From Streptomyces tateyamensis (GTDB taxonomy: Bacteria > Actinomycetota > Actinomycetes > Streptomycetales > Streptomycetaceae), in assembly GCF_003205575.1 (NCBI RefSeq), contig NZ_PYBW01000030.1, forward strand, positions 100,170 through 164,169: a stretch of 64,000 nt of DNA, written 5' to 3'. Positions 42,278 to 50,631 of the stretch are shown piece after piece (the stretch's first letter is position 1; each line of letters begins with the position of its first letter). The notes beneath the pieces are model-generated. The model saw nothing but the letters and a program-made list of their open reading frames with translations, did no database searches and had not been told where the DNA came from. The position numbers and the translations under genes are program-made.

Positions 42278-44038
42278 TCAGCCCGCGTTGCCCACCTTCA
42301 GCACCTCAGCCACCGCCGGCGCCGCCGTGTCCGCGCCGAAGCCGCCCTGCAGCACCTCGGCACAGACCGCGAGGTTGTCGCGGTAGCCGGTGAACCAGCT
42401 GTTGGTGGGCGCGTTCGGGGTGGTCTCCGCGGTGCCGGTCTTGCCGCCGAACTGGGTACCGCTGATCCCGCCCATAACCGGAGTGGCGGTCCCGTTCGGG
42501 TCGGTCACCACGCTGTGCATCATGGCGCGCAGCTTGCTCAGCACGTCCGGCGCGAGTTGGCGGGCGGCCGGCACCTGCTGCTGCCCCTCGACCAGGATCG
42601 GCTGCTTGAACTGCCCGCTCTCCACGGTCGCGGCCACCGAGGCCATCGCCAGCGGGTTCATCAGCACCTTGCCCTGGCCCATGAACTCGCCCGCGGTCTC
42701 GTCCTTGCTCTGCCCCGGCCCCGGCACTGTGCCGTCCACCGTGCTGATCCCCGGCGCGATCTTCCACGGGGTGCCGATCCCGTAAACCTCCTGCGCGACC
42801 TTGGCCAGCTGCCCGGACGGCAGCGAGGTCAGGCCCTGCTTGATGAAGGCGGTGTTGCAGGAGACGGTGAAGTCCTGCATGAAGGTGTTGTCGAGGTGGT
42901 CGCCCTTGAAGTCGTTCTTGTAGGTCTGACCGGTGGTGATGGTCTCCGGGCAGGGCATCGTGCTGGTGGTGTCCAGGCCGGCCTCGAGCAGTCCGGTGGC
43001 CGTGATGACCTTCATGGTGGAGCCGGGCGCGGTCGCCCCGAGCAGCGCGATGTTGTAACCGCCCAGCGGCGCCCCGGCGATGGCCAGGATGTTCCCGGTG
43101 CTCGGCTCGATCGCCACCAGCCCGGCGCCCTTGTTGGCCTTGGCGTTGCCGTCGTTGACCGCCTTCTCGGCGGCGGCCTGCAGCCCGGCGTCGATGGTCA
43201 GCTTGAACGGCTTGCCCGGCTTCGGGTCGACCACCGTGAACAGCGGCTCCGGCTTGCCCTTGCCCGAGTCGCTGGTGATCACCACGCCGGACCCGGCGTC
43301 GGCCGGGTCGCCCGCGCTGGAGCCGGTCTGGAAGACCTTGACGATCTGGTCCAGCGAGTGGAGGTTGGCCAGCGACTGGCCCTTGCGGTCGGTCACCTTG
43401 GTCGGCGGGTTGAAGACCGGCTGGACGGTGATGGTCTCGCCCGGGCCCAGGTGCGGGTGGATCACGGTGGGGGCCCAGTGCACGGCGGCCTTGCCGTCGC
43501 TCATCTTCACCAGGCCCGCGTACCCGGTGTACTGCCACACGTTGGTGGTGCCCGCGAACTCGACCTTGGACTTGAAGTTCAGCAGCACCTGGCCGGCCGG
43601 CGTCGGCGCGGCCGAGGGCGCGGCGCTGGCCGACGCCCCGGGGCTCGGCGAGCCCGACGGCTTGGCGCTCGGCGCGCCGGACGGCCCGGCGGTGGCGGAG
43701 GCGAAGGCGGCGGGGGTGGCCGCGGTGCCGGGGGTCAGCGTCAGCGCGCTCGGCTTCACCTTGTCCCGGAAGGCGGTCAGTGCCGCCAGCGCGGTCGCCG
43801 GGTCGTCGGTCGCCTTGCTGGCCGCGTCCAGGTCGCCCTTGGCCCAGGCGTCCAGGAACTCCTTCTCGCCGGCCGCCGCCAGTTCCGGCGAGGGCGGCTC
43901 GGCGACCACCGTGCGCTGCTTGGGCGCGGCCGAGGCCTTCCCGTCCGAGCCGAACAGCGCGTACGCCCCGTACCCGCCGCCCGCGATCATGGCGACTGCG
44001 ACGGCACTGATGACGGCGGCCTTGGCGCCCTTCTGCAT
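42278..44038 (-). CDS. Class B penicillin-binding protein with MecA_N (NTF2-like) domain
   Basis: 586 aa; ATG with GGGGGAG upstream. A membrane anchor (about 7-28), an NTF2-like MecA_N domain (about 50-200) interrupted by a Ser/Pro/Ala linker (118-147), then the transpeptidase with S340-T-M-K343, S393-C-N395 and K533-T-G535. Members with MecA_N are PBP2a-like in layout but this alone does not show beta-lactam resistance. Downstream on the same strand as the mannosyltransferase, not overlapping. Confidence 0.9.
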   Translation of the reverse strand: MQKGAKAAVISAVAVAMIAGGGYGAYALFGSDGKASAAPKQRTVVAEPPSPELAAAGEKEFLDAWAKGDLDAASKATDDPATALAALTAFRDKVKPSALTLTPGTAATPAAFASATAGPSGAPSAKPSGSPSPGASASAAPSAAPTPAGQVLLNFKSKVEFAGTTNVWQYTGYAGLVKMSDGKAAVHWAPTVIHPHLGPGETITVQPVFNPPTKVTDRKGQSLANLHSLDQIVKVFQTGSSAGDPADAGSGVVITSDSGKGKPEPLFTVVDPKPGKPFKLTIDAGLQAAAEKAVNDGNAKANKGAGLVAIEPSTGNILAIAGAPLGGYNIALLGATAPGSTMKVITATGLLEAGLDTTSTMPCPETITTGQTYKNDFKGDHLDNTFMQDFTVSCNTAFIKQGLTSLPSGQLAKVAQEVYGIGTPWKIAPGISTVDGTVPGPGQSKDETAGEFMGQGKVLMNPLAMASVAATVESGQFKQPILVEGQQQVPAARQLAPDVLSKLRAMMHSVVTDPNGTATPVMGGISGTQFGGKTGTAETTPNAPTNSWFTGYRDNLAVCAEVLQGGFGADTAAPAVAEVLKVGNAG

Positions 44039-44166
44039 GAGGTACTCCCCCTGGTGGCGGCTGGTTGAGGACAGCCCAGCCTAAGCGGAGCCCATCGGTG
44101 CGCCCACGAAAGGGGACCCCTCGTGACAGAGCTGGTACAGATCGGGCGCTTTCGAGCGGCGCCCGG

Positions 44167-46065
44167 TCAGATCCAGCTGACGAACCACATCCGGGACCGC
44201 CAGTCCTGCATCGGGATCACCTGGCCGGTGTACAGCGGGTAGAAGTACAGGAAGTTCCAGACGATCAGCAGTACCAGGACCCCGGCCGCCGCCCCGCCCA
44301 CCAGCCGCCGCTCGTAGCTCGCCCCGGCGGGCCCGATCAGCGCCCCCACCAGCATGGTCGCGGCCAGCACCACGAACGGCACGAAGGCCACCGCGTAGAA
44401 CAGGAAGATGGTGCGCGCCTGGTAGTCGAACCAGGGCAGCAGCCCCGCGCCCAGCCCGCACAGGATCGCGCCGGCCCGCCAGTCGCGCCGCAGGACCCAC
44501 CGGTACAGGCAGTACACCAGCCCGATCAGGCCGGCCCACCAGAGCAGCGGGGTGCCGATCGCCAGTACCTCGGAGGCGCACTGGCCGGCCCGGCAGCCGC
44601 TCTGCCCGAAGGTGGGCGACTCGTAGTAGAAGGAGACCGGCCGGCCCAGCACCAGCCAGCTCCACGGGTTGGACTGGTACATGTGCGGGCTGTGCAGGTT
44701 GACGTTGAAGTCGTACATCTGCCGGTGGTAGTGCCACAGCGCGCGCAGCCCCTCGGGCACCCAGCTCAGGTCCACCTGGAACGGCATCCGCACCTTGCCC
44801 AGGAACGGCAGCGAGACGAACTCCGAGGAGAGCCCGTGCCGCCCCACCGCCCAGTCGCGTCCGTAGCCGCCCTTGCCCGGCACCGTGCTGGAAGCCAGCC
44901 AGCCGGACCAGGAGGAGATGTAGACCACCACCGAGACCAGCACGACCGAGGCGAAGGCGGGCAGCGTGTCGCGGCGCAGCGTGGTCCACACCGGGCGCCG
45001 GGCACCGGCCACCCGCCGGGCGCCCAGGTCCCAGAAGACGGTGAGCAGCCCGAAGAAGGCCGCCACGTACATCCCGCTCCACTTGGTCGAGCAGGCCAGG
45101 CCCACGCAGACCCCGGCGGCCAGCCGGTAGGGGCGCAGGCCCAGCTTCATCCGGTGCGCCCGGGCGGCGTCCGGCACCTCGTCCAGCAGCCGGGCGATCC
45201 TGGCCCGGGTGCGGTCGCGGTCCAGCAGCAGGAAGCCGAAGGCGGCCAGGATCCAGAACATCACGATCAGGTCGAGCAGCGCGGTGCGGCTCATCACGAA
45301 GTGCAGGCCGTCCACCGAGAGCAGCAGGCCGGCCACGCAGCCCAGCAGGGTGGAGCGGAACAGCCGGCGGGCGATCCGGGCCAGCATCAGGATCGACACG
45401 GTGCCCAGCAGCGCGACCATGAACCGCCAGCCCAGCGGGTGCATGCCGAACAGCTGCTCGCCGACGCCGATGATCCACTTGCCGACCGGCGGGTGCACGA
45501 TGAACGCCGGGTCGGTCTTGTAGGGGATCACCTGCGGGTTGCCGAGGATCTGCGAGTTGGCGTTGTCGGCCCAGTTGGTCTCGTAGCCGTGCTGCCAGAG
45601 CGCGTAGGCGTCCTTGGCGTAGTAGGTCTCGTCGAAGATGACGCCGCCGGGCCTGCCCAGGTGCCAGAACCGCAGCAGGCCGCCGAAGAGCGCCACGCCG
45701 AGCGGGCCCAGCCAGCCCGCCCAGCGGCACAGGAACGCCCACAGCGGGTCGGGCAGCCGGATCCCGGCGCGCAGCAGCACCGGCGAGGGCGGCACCTGGC
45801 GGGGCGTCACCCCGGGTCCGTCGGGCATCGGCGGGACCAGCCGCGCGGCCACCGTCGGCCGCAGCGGCGCGCGGTAGCCGAAGCCGGCCAGCAGAGCCGC
45901 CCAGCCGGTGCGGCCCTGCTCGTCCTCCTGGCCCTGCGGCTCCCCCGCGCGCGGTGCGGGTATCGCCGGATCGCCGAGGTCGCCCTGGTCCGCGTGGACC
46001 GGGCCCCCGAGGGTCTGCGCAGTGGTCTCGACCACTGTCGCCTCAGCCGCCGTCTCGCCATTCAC
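44167..46065 (-). CDS. pmt: Protein O-mannosyltransferase (PMT, GT39)
   Basis: 632 aa from the GTG at 46065. A disordered N-terminus (~100 aa) is followed by about 11 membrane segments. The catalytic acidic pair is in VIFDETYYAKDAYALW (Asp145-Glu146); FIVHPPVGKWIIG is also typical. It moves mannose from polyprenyl-phosphate-mannose to Ser/Thr of exported proteins. TACGAT (46072-46077) is 6 nt before the GTG and no ribosome site is present, indicating a leaderless message. Divergent from rsmI. Confidence 0.92.
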   Translation of the reverse strand: MNGETAAEATVVETTAQTLGGPVHADQGDLGDPAIPAPRAGEPQGQEDEQGRTGWAALLAGFGYRAPLRPTVAARLVPPMPDGPGVTPRQVPPSPVLLRAGIRLPDPLWAFLCRWAGWLGPLGVALFGGLLRFWHLGRPGGVIFDETYYAKDAYALWQHGYETNWADNANSQILGNPQVIPYKTDPAFIVHPPVGKWIIGVGEQLFGMHPLGWRFMVALLGTVSILMLARIARRLFRSTLLGCVAGLLLSVDGLHFVMSRTALLDLIVMFWILAAFGFLLLDRDRTRARIARLLDEVPDAARAHRMKLGLRPYRLAAGVCVGLACSTKWSGMYVAAFFGLLTVFWDLGARRVAGARRPVWTTLRRDTLPAFASVVLVSVVVYISSWSGWLASSTVPGKGGYGRDWAVGRHGLSSEFVSLPFLGKVRMPFQVDLSWVPEGLRALWHYHRQMYDFNVNLHSPHMYQSNPWSWLVLGRPVSFYYESPTFGQSGCRAGQCASEVLAIGTPLLWWAGLIGLVYCLYRWVLRRDWRAGAILCGLGAGLLPWFDYQARTIFLFYAVAFVPFVVLAATMLVGALIGPAGASYERRLVGGAAAGVLVLLIVWNFLYFYPLYTGQVIPMQDWRSRMWFVSWI

Positions 46066-46071
46066 CCGCAC

Positions 46072-46077
46072 ATCGTA
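46072..46077 (-). promoter_or_regulatory. Candidate -10 box for leaderless pmt
   Basis: TACGAT on the minus strand, 6 nt before the GTG at 46065. Confidence 0.4.
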
Positions 46078-46169
46078 GGGGCGGGGCCCGAAAGGAGAAC
46101 CCTCCGACCGAAACCTGCCCGGTTCGTCACGATTCCGCGCCGGCAACCGGACCTGACAGGATGGGCGCC

Positions 46170-47015
46170 GTGACTGGTGTACTCGTGCTGGCAGGGACCC
46201 CCATCGGAGACGTGGCGGACGCGCCGCCCCGGCTGCTCACCGAGCTGGCGGCGGCGGACGTGATCGCGGCGGAGGACACCCGGCGGCTGCGCCGGCTCAC
46301 CCAGGCGCTCGGGGTCACCCCGACCGGCCGGGTCCTGTCCTACTTCGAGGGCAACGAGCAGGGCCGCACCCCCGAGCTGGTCGAGGCGCTCACCGGCGGC
46401 GCCCGGGTGCTGCTGGTCACCGACGCTGGCATGCCCTCGGTCTCCGACCCCGGCTACCGCCTGGTGGCCGCCGCCGTCGAGGCCGGCATCACGGTGACGG
46501 CGGTGCCCGGGCCCTCCGCGGTGCTCACCGCGCTGGCGCTGTCGGCGCTGCCGGTGGACCGGTTCACCTTCGAGGGCTTCCTGCCGCGCAAGGCCGGCGA
46601 CCGGGCCCGCGCGCTGGCCGAGGTCGCCGCCGAGCCGCGCACCATGGTCTTCTTCGAGGCCCCGCACCGGATCGCCGAGACGCTGGCCGCGATGGCCGAG
46701 GCGTTCGGCACGGAGCGGGCGGCCGCGGTCTGCCGCGAGCTGACCAAGACCTACGAGGAGGTCAAGCGCGGCCCGCTGGGCGAGCTGGCCGCCTGGGCCG
46801 CCGAAGGGGTGCGCGGCGAGATCACCGTGGTGGTGGCCGGCGCACCCCCCGCCGCGCCCGGCCGGCACAGCGCCGCCGAGCTGGCCGCCCTGGTGGCCGG
46901 ACGGGAGGCCGCGGGGGAGCGCCGCAAGGAGGCCATCGCCGCGGTGGCCGCCGAGCTCGCACTGCCCAAGCGGGAGGTCTTCGACGCCGTGGTGGCCGCC
47001 AAGCACGCGGGCTGA
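46170..47015 (+). CDS. rsmI: 16S rRNA (cytidine1402-2'-O)-methyltransferase
   Basis: 281 aa from the GTG at 46170 (AGGA 9 nt upstream); an in-frame ATG at 46161 is an alternative. Signatures: LVLAGTPIGDVADAP, AAEDTRRLRRL, VTDAGMPSVSDPGYRLV, VPGPSAVLTALALSALP and FFEAPHRI. RsmI 2'-O-methylates C1402 in the 30S decoding centre with SAM. It is divergent from pmt, as in other Streptomyces. Confidence 0.94.
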   Translation: MTGVLVLAGTPIGDVADAPPRLLTELAAADVIAAEDTRRLRRLTQALGVTPTGRVLSYFEGNEQGRTPELVEALTGGARVLLVTDAGMPSVSDPGYRLVAAAVEAGITVTAVPGPSAVLTALALSALPVDRFTFEGFLPRKAGDRARALAEVAAEPRTMVFFEAPHRIAETLAAMAEAFGTERAAAVCRELTKTYEEVKRGPLGELAAWAAEGVRGEITVVVAGAPPAAPGRHSAAELAALVAGREAAGERRKEAIAAVAAELALPKREVFDAVVAAKHAG

Positions 47016-47300
47016 TCGGCGGCCGGTGAGCACCGGGCGGCCGGGCCGCCCGGCGACTCCCTCGCCGCTTTTCCGGCACGCGCGTACGGTGGAGTGGCAA
47101 GACTCGAAAAGTAATCCGAAAGGTAAAGCGAGACCCAGATAAACCCCTGGTGAGCTGCGGTTTTCGGTCCTCTTCGTACAGAGATTCCCAACTCCCGTCC
47201 AAGTCTTCGCAAGCCGGGCATCGGGTCGGGAGCGCTGGGCATTCCCTCGGATGGAAAGACCCGGACCGGACGAACGTCCGGCGGGCGCTGGGAGACTGAG
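47016..47300 (+). other. Long leader with hairpin before the zinc-ribbon gene
   Basis: 285 nt without a gene. It contains a short A-rich stretch around 47100-47140 and a 7-bp hairpin CCGGACG-AA-CGTCCGG (47266-47281), 19 nt before the ATG. I could not match it to a known riboswitch. Confidence 0.35.
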
Positions 47301-47762
47301 ATGAGCGAGACCATCGGTAGCCCCTTGACCGGCGTGACCGACCCCGTCACGCACTCCGGCCCGCACGAAGGAACCGGCGGCATGGCCGCGGCGCACCTGG
47401 CCGGCGCGGGCCGCCCGGGCGCCGACGCAGTCCACGAGGCGTACTCGTTCGCCTGCCTGAACTGCGGCTACGGCTGGGAGCAGGGCTACGAGATCGAGCA
47501 CCACCGGGCCCGCGACGGCCACCTGGTGATCCAGTACCGCGCCAACGGGGTCCGGGTGCCCTCGCCGCTGCTCAAGCCCGCCTGCCCGGGGTGCGGCGGC
47601 CACACCGTGCGGATCATGCGGGCCGGGCGGATCGCCACCGTGGAGAACTCCTGGCACCACGCCCCGGGCTACGCGGGCCACGCCGAGCCGGACTCGGCCG
47701 CCCCCGCGGCCCCGCCGCTGCCGCGCGAGCACTGGTACCAGTTCTGGCGTCCGCACGCCTGA
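47301..47762 (+). CDS. Zinc-ribbon protein of unknown function
   Basis: 153 aa; ATG with GGGAG upstream. Two Cys pairs, FACLNCGYGWEQ (about 50-61) and PACPGCGGHTV (about 92-102), could bind one zinc. Conserved ending EHWYQFWRPHA. No described function; seen as a conserved hypothetical in Streptomyces to my knowledge. Confidence 0.7.
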   Translation: MSETIGSPLTGVTDPVTHSGPHEGTGGMAAAHLAGAGRPGADAVHEAYSFACLNCGYGWEQGYEIEHHRARDGHLVIQYRANGVRVPSPLLKPACPGCGGHTVRIMRAGRIATVENSWHHAPGYAGHAEPDSAAPAAPPLPREHWYQFWRPHA

Positions 47763-47779
47763 GCACCCACCCCCTGGAC

Positions 47780-47808
47780 GGTGGCCCGGCCGGTCCGGCC
47801 GGGCCACC
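47780..47808 (+). terminator. Strong hairpin before tatD
   Basis: GGTGGCCCGGCC / GGCCGGGCCACC, perfect 12-bp stem, 5-nt loop, 17 nt past the zinc-ribbon stop. Confidence 0.75.
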
Positions 47809-47824
47809 GTCTACGCTCTGCACC

Positions 47825-48703
47825 ATGGCTGCCAAGGACGACGACCGCTCGACCCCGCCCCCGCTGCCCGCTCCGCTGGCGGTCGCGGTGGCCGACTCGC
47901 ACACCCACCTGGACATGCAGTCCGGCACCCCGGCCGAGGGGCTGGCCAAGGCCGCCGCGGTGGGCGTGACCACGGTGGTCCAGGTCGGCTGCGACCTGCC
48001 CGGCTCGCGCTGGGCGGCCGAGCTGGCCGCCGAGTTCGAGCAGGTGCACGCCGCTGTCGCGCTGCACCCCAACGAGGCGCCGCGGATCGTGCTGGGCGAC
48101 CCCGACGGCTGGAGCGGGCAGCGCCGCACCCCGGGCGGCGCCCGGGCGCTGGACGAGGCGCTCGCCGAGATCGACCGGCTGGCCGCCCTGCCCCAGGTCC
48201 GCGCGGTCGGCGAGACCGGCCTGGACTACTTCCGCACCGGGCCCGAGGGCGTGCAGATCCAGCAGGAGTCGTTCCGCCGCCACATCGAGATCGCCAAGCG
48301 GCACGGCAAGGCGCTGGTGATCCACGACCGGGACGCCCACCAGGACGTGATCGAGGTGCTGCTGTCCGAGGGCGCTCCCGAGCGGACCGTCTTCCACTGC
48401 TACTCCGGCGACGCCGAGATGGCCAAGCTCTGCGCCGAGCACGGCTGGTACCTCTCGTTCGCCGGACCGGTCACCTTCAAGGCCAACCAGCCGCTGCGCG
48501 ACGCGCTCGCCGTCACTCCGCCGGACCGGGTGCTGGTGGAGACCGACGCCCCCTTCCTCACCCCGCACCCCTACCGCGGCCGGCCCAACGCGCCGTACCT
48601 GATCCCGGTCACGGTCCGCTCGATGGCCGCCACCCTGGGCCTGGGCGAGGACGAGCTGGCGGCGGCGATCGCGGCCAACACCGCCCGCGCCTTCGACTAC
48701 TGA
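47825..48703 (+). CDS. tatD: TatD-family metal-dependent DNase
   Basis: 292 aa. Metal ligands are visible: His26 and His28 (DSHTHLD), Glu130 (AVGETGLDYFR), later His residues in VIHDRDAH and TVFHCYSG, and Asp in VLVETDAPFL. TatD enzymes are 3'-5' exonucleases/DNases of the amidohydrolase fold. TACGCT (47812-47817) 7 nt before the ATG, with no ribosome site, suggests a leaderless start. rsmA follows after 39 nt. Confidence 0.9.
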   Translation: MAAKDDDRSTPPPLPAPLAVAVADSHTHLDMQSGTPAEGLAKAAAVGVTTVVQVGCDLPGSRWAAELAAEFEQVHAAVALHPNEAPRIVLGDPDGWSGQRRTPGGARALDEALAEIDRLAALPQVRAVGETGLDYFRTGPEGVQIQQESFRRHIEIAKRHGKALVIHDRDAHQDVIEVLLSEGAPERTVFHCYSGDAEMAKLCAEHGWYLSFAGPVTFKANQPLRDALAVTPPDRVLVETDAPFLTPHPYRGRPNAPYLIPVTVRSMAATLGLGEDELAAAIAANTARAFDY

Positions 48704-48730
48704 GCGGCCTGCGCAGCCGTACGAGCCGCA

Positions 48731-48736
48731 TATCCT
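48731..48736 (+). promoter_or_regulatory. Candidate -10 box for leaderless rsmA
   Basis: TATCCT, exactly 6 nt before the GTG at 48743; no ribosome site. Confidence 0.45.
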
Positions 48737-48742
48737 TACCCG

Positions 48743-49645
48743 GTGAGCAGCACCGACCCCACCTCTGACAACCTCCCCCAGCCTTCGGCCGGGGGTGCCG
48801 CCATGCTGGGCGCCGCCGACATCCGGGAACTGGCCGCCGCCTTCGGGGTCCGCCCGACCAAGCAGCGCGGGCAGAACTTCGTCATCGACGCCAACACGGT
48901 GCGCCGGATCGTGCGCGCCGCCGGGGTGACGCCCGAGGACGCGGTGGTGGAGGTCGGCCCCGGGCTCGGCTCGCTGACCCTGGCGCTGCTGGAGGTGGCC
49001 GCGCACGTCACCGCGGTGGAGATCGACCCGTTGCTGGCCCAGCACCTGCCCAGCACGGTGGCCGCCCGGATGCCCGGCGCGGCAGGTCGGTTCGACCTGG
49101 TGCTCAGCGACGCGATGGAGGTCGCCGAGCTGCCCGGCCCCGCGCCGACCGCGCTGGTGGCCAACCTGCCGTACAACGTCGCCGTCCCGGTGCTGCTGCA
49201 CATGCTGGCCACCTTCCCCAGCATCGAGCGCAGCCTGGTGATGGTGCAGTCCGAGGTCGCCGACCGGCTGGCCGCCAAGCCCGGCAACAAGGTCTACGGG
49301 GTGCCCTCGGTCAAGGCCAACTGGTACGCCGAGGTGAAGCGGGCCGGGGCGATCGGGCGCCACGTCTTCTGGCCCGCGCCCAACGTCGACTCCGGCCTGG
49401 TCTCGCTGGTCCGCCGTCAGCCGCCGGTCACCACGGCCACCCGCACCGAGGTCTTCGCGGTGGTGGACGCCGCCTTCGCCCAGCGCCGCAAGACGCTGCG
49501 CGCCGCGCTGGCGGGCTGGGCCGGCTCGCCGGCCGCCGCCGAGCAGGCGATCGCCGCCGCCGGCCTCGACCACACGCTGCGCGGCGAGATGCTGACGGTC
49601 GAACAGTTCGCCGCCATCGCCGAGCACAAGCCGAAGGTCTCCTGA
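48743..49645 (+). CDS. rsmA: 16S rRNA (adenine1518/1519-N6)-dimethyltransferase
   Basis: 300 aa. [18 protein letters not shown] (40-57), SAM-binding [15 protein letters not shown] (69-83), VEIDP and the catalytic NLPYN (141-145) identify RsmA/KsgA. It dimethylates two adjacent adenines in helix 45 of 16S rRNA; loss gives kasugamycin resistance. ispE follows directly with 1 nt between, a widely conserved pair. Confidence 0.95.
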   Translation: MSSTDPTSDNLPQPSAGGAAMLGAADIRELAAAFGVRPTKQRGQNFVIDANTVRRIVRAAGVTPEDAVVEVGPGLGSLTLALLEVAAHVTAVEIDPLLAQHLPSTVAARMPGAAGRFDLVLSDAMEVAELPGPAPTALVANLPYNVAVPVLLHMLATFPSIERSLVMVQSEVADRLAAKPGNKVYGVPSVKANWYAEVKRAGAIGRHVFWPAPNVDSGLVSLVRRQPPVTTATRTEVFAVVDAAFAQRRKTLRAALAGWAGSPAAAEQAIAAAGLDHTLRGEMLTVEQFAAIAEHKPKVS

Positions 49646-49646
49646 A

Positions 49647-50576
49647 GTGATCACTGTCCGGGTGCCCGCCAAGGTCAACGTCCAGCTGGGGGTCGGCGGC
49701 CTGCGCGCCGACGGCTTCCACGACCTGGCCAACGTGTTCTTCGCCGTCGCGCTCGGCGACCAGGTCACCGCCACCGCCGCCGAGCCCGGCACCGGGGTCA
49801 CGCTCAGCTGTGCCGGCCCGGACGCCGACCAGGTGCCGCTGGACGGGACCAACCTGGCCGCCCGCGCCGCCCGGCTGCTGGCCGCGCACCACGGCGTGCC
49901 GGCCGACGTGCACCTGCACATCGACAAGTCGATCCCGGTGGCCGGCGGGATGGCCGGCGGCAGCGCCGACGGCGCCGCGGCACTGGTCGCCTGCGACGCG
50001 CTCTGGGCGCTGGCCACCCCGCAGCCGGTGCTGCTGGAGCTCGCCGCCGAACTGGGCTCGGACGTGCCGTTCGCGCTGCTCGGCGGCGTCGCGCTGGGCC
50101 GCGGCCGGGGCGAGCTGCTGGAGGCGCTGCCGGTGTCCGGCACCTTCCACTGGGTCTTCGCGGTGGCCGAGGGCGGGCTCTCCACCCCGGCGGTCTTCCG
50201 CGAGTGCGACCGGCTGCGTGAGCAGGCCGGCACCGGCAGCGGGATCGACCAGGTGCCCACCCCCGACCCGTCCGCCGCCCTGCTCACCGCCCTCGCCGAG
50301 GGCGACCCGGTGGCGCTGGCCGCAGCTCTGGGCAACGACCTGCAGGCCGCCGCCCTCTCGCTGCGCCCGGCGCTGACCGGCTGCCTGGAGGCGGGCCTGA
50401 CCGCCGGTGCGCTGGCCGCGCTGGTCTCCGGCTCCGGCCCGACCTGCGCCTTCCTGGCCAAGGACGCGGCCGGCGCCGAAGCCGTCGCCGCCGCCCTCGC
50501 CGCCTCCGGAACCTGCCGCGCCGCCCATGCCACCCACGGCCCGGTCGCGGGCGCCCAGGTGATCGACGGGGGCTGA
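49647..50576 (+). CDS. ispE: 4-diphosphocytidyl-2-C-methyl-D-erythritol kinase
   Basis: 309 aa from the GTG at 49647, 1 nt after the rsmA stop. GHMP-kinase features: Lys9 (PAKVNVQL), ATP loop PVAGGMAGGSAD (97-108), Asp139 (LGSDVPFALLGG) and C-terminal VSGSGPTCAFL. It phosphorylates CDP-ME in the MEP isoprenoid pathway. Confidence 0.95.
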   Translation: MITVRVPAKVNVQLGVGGLRADGFHDLANVFFAVALGDQVTATAAEPGTGVTLSCAGPDADQVPLDGTNLAARAARLLAAHHGVPADVHLHIDKSIPVAGGMAGGSADGAAALVACDALWALATPQPVLLELAAELGSDVPFALLGGVALGRGRGELLEALPVSGTFHWVFAVAEGGLSTPAVFRECDRLREQAGTGSGIDQVPTPDPSAALLTALAEGDPVALAAALGNDLQAAALSLRPALTGCLEAGLTAGALAALVSGSGPTCAFLAKDAAGAEAVAAALAASGTCRAAHATHGPVAGAQVIDGG

Positions 50577-50631
50577 CGCGCGCGGCACTAGGCTGGAAGC
50601 TCCATCGTCCGACCCCAGGAGCGCAGCGCAC

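Noticed and set aside
47090-47290. c-di-AMP (ydaO) riboswitch, as known before rpf genes
   Set aside because: The conserved ydaO core cannot be found and the downstream gene is not an rpf gene.
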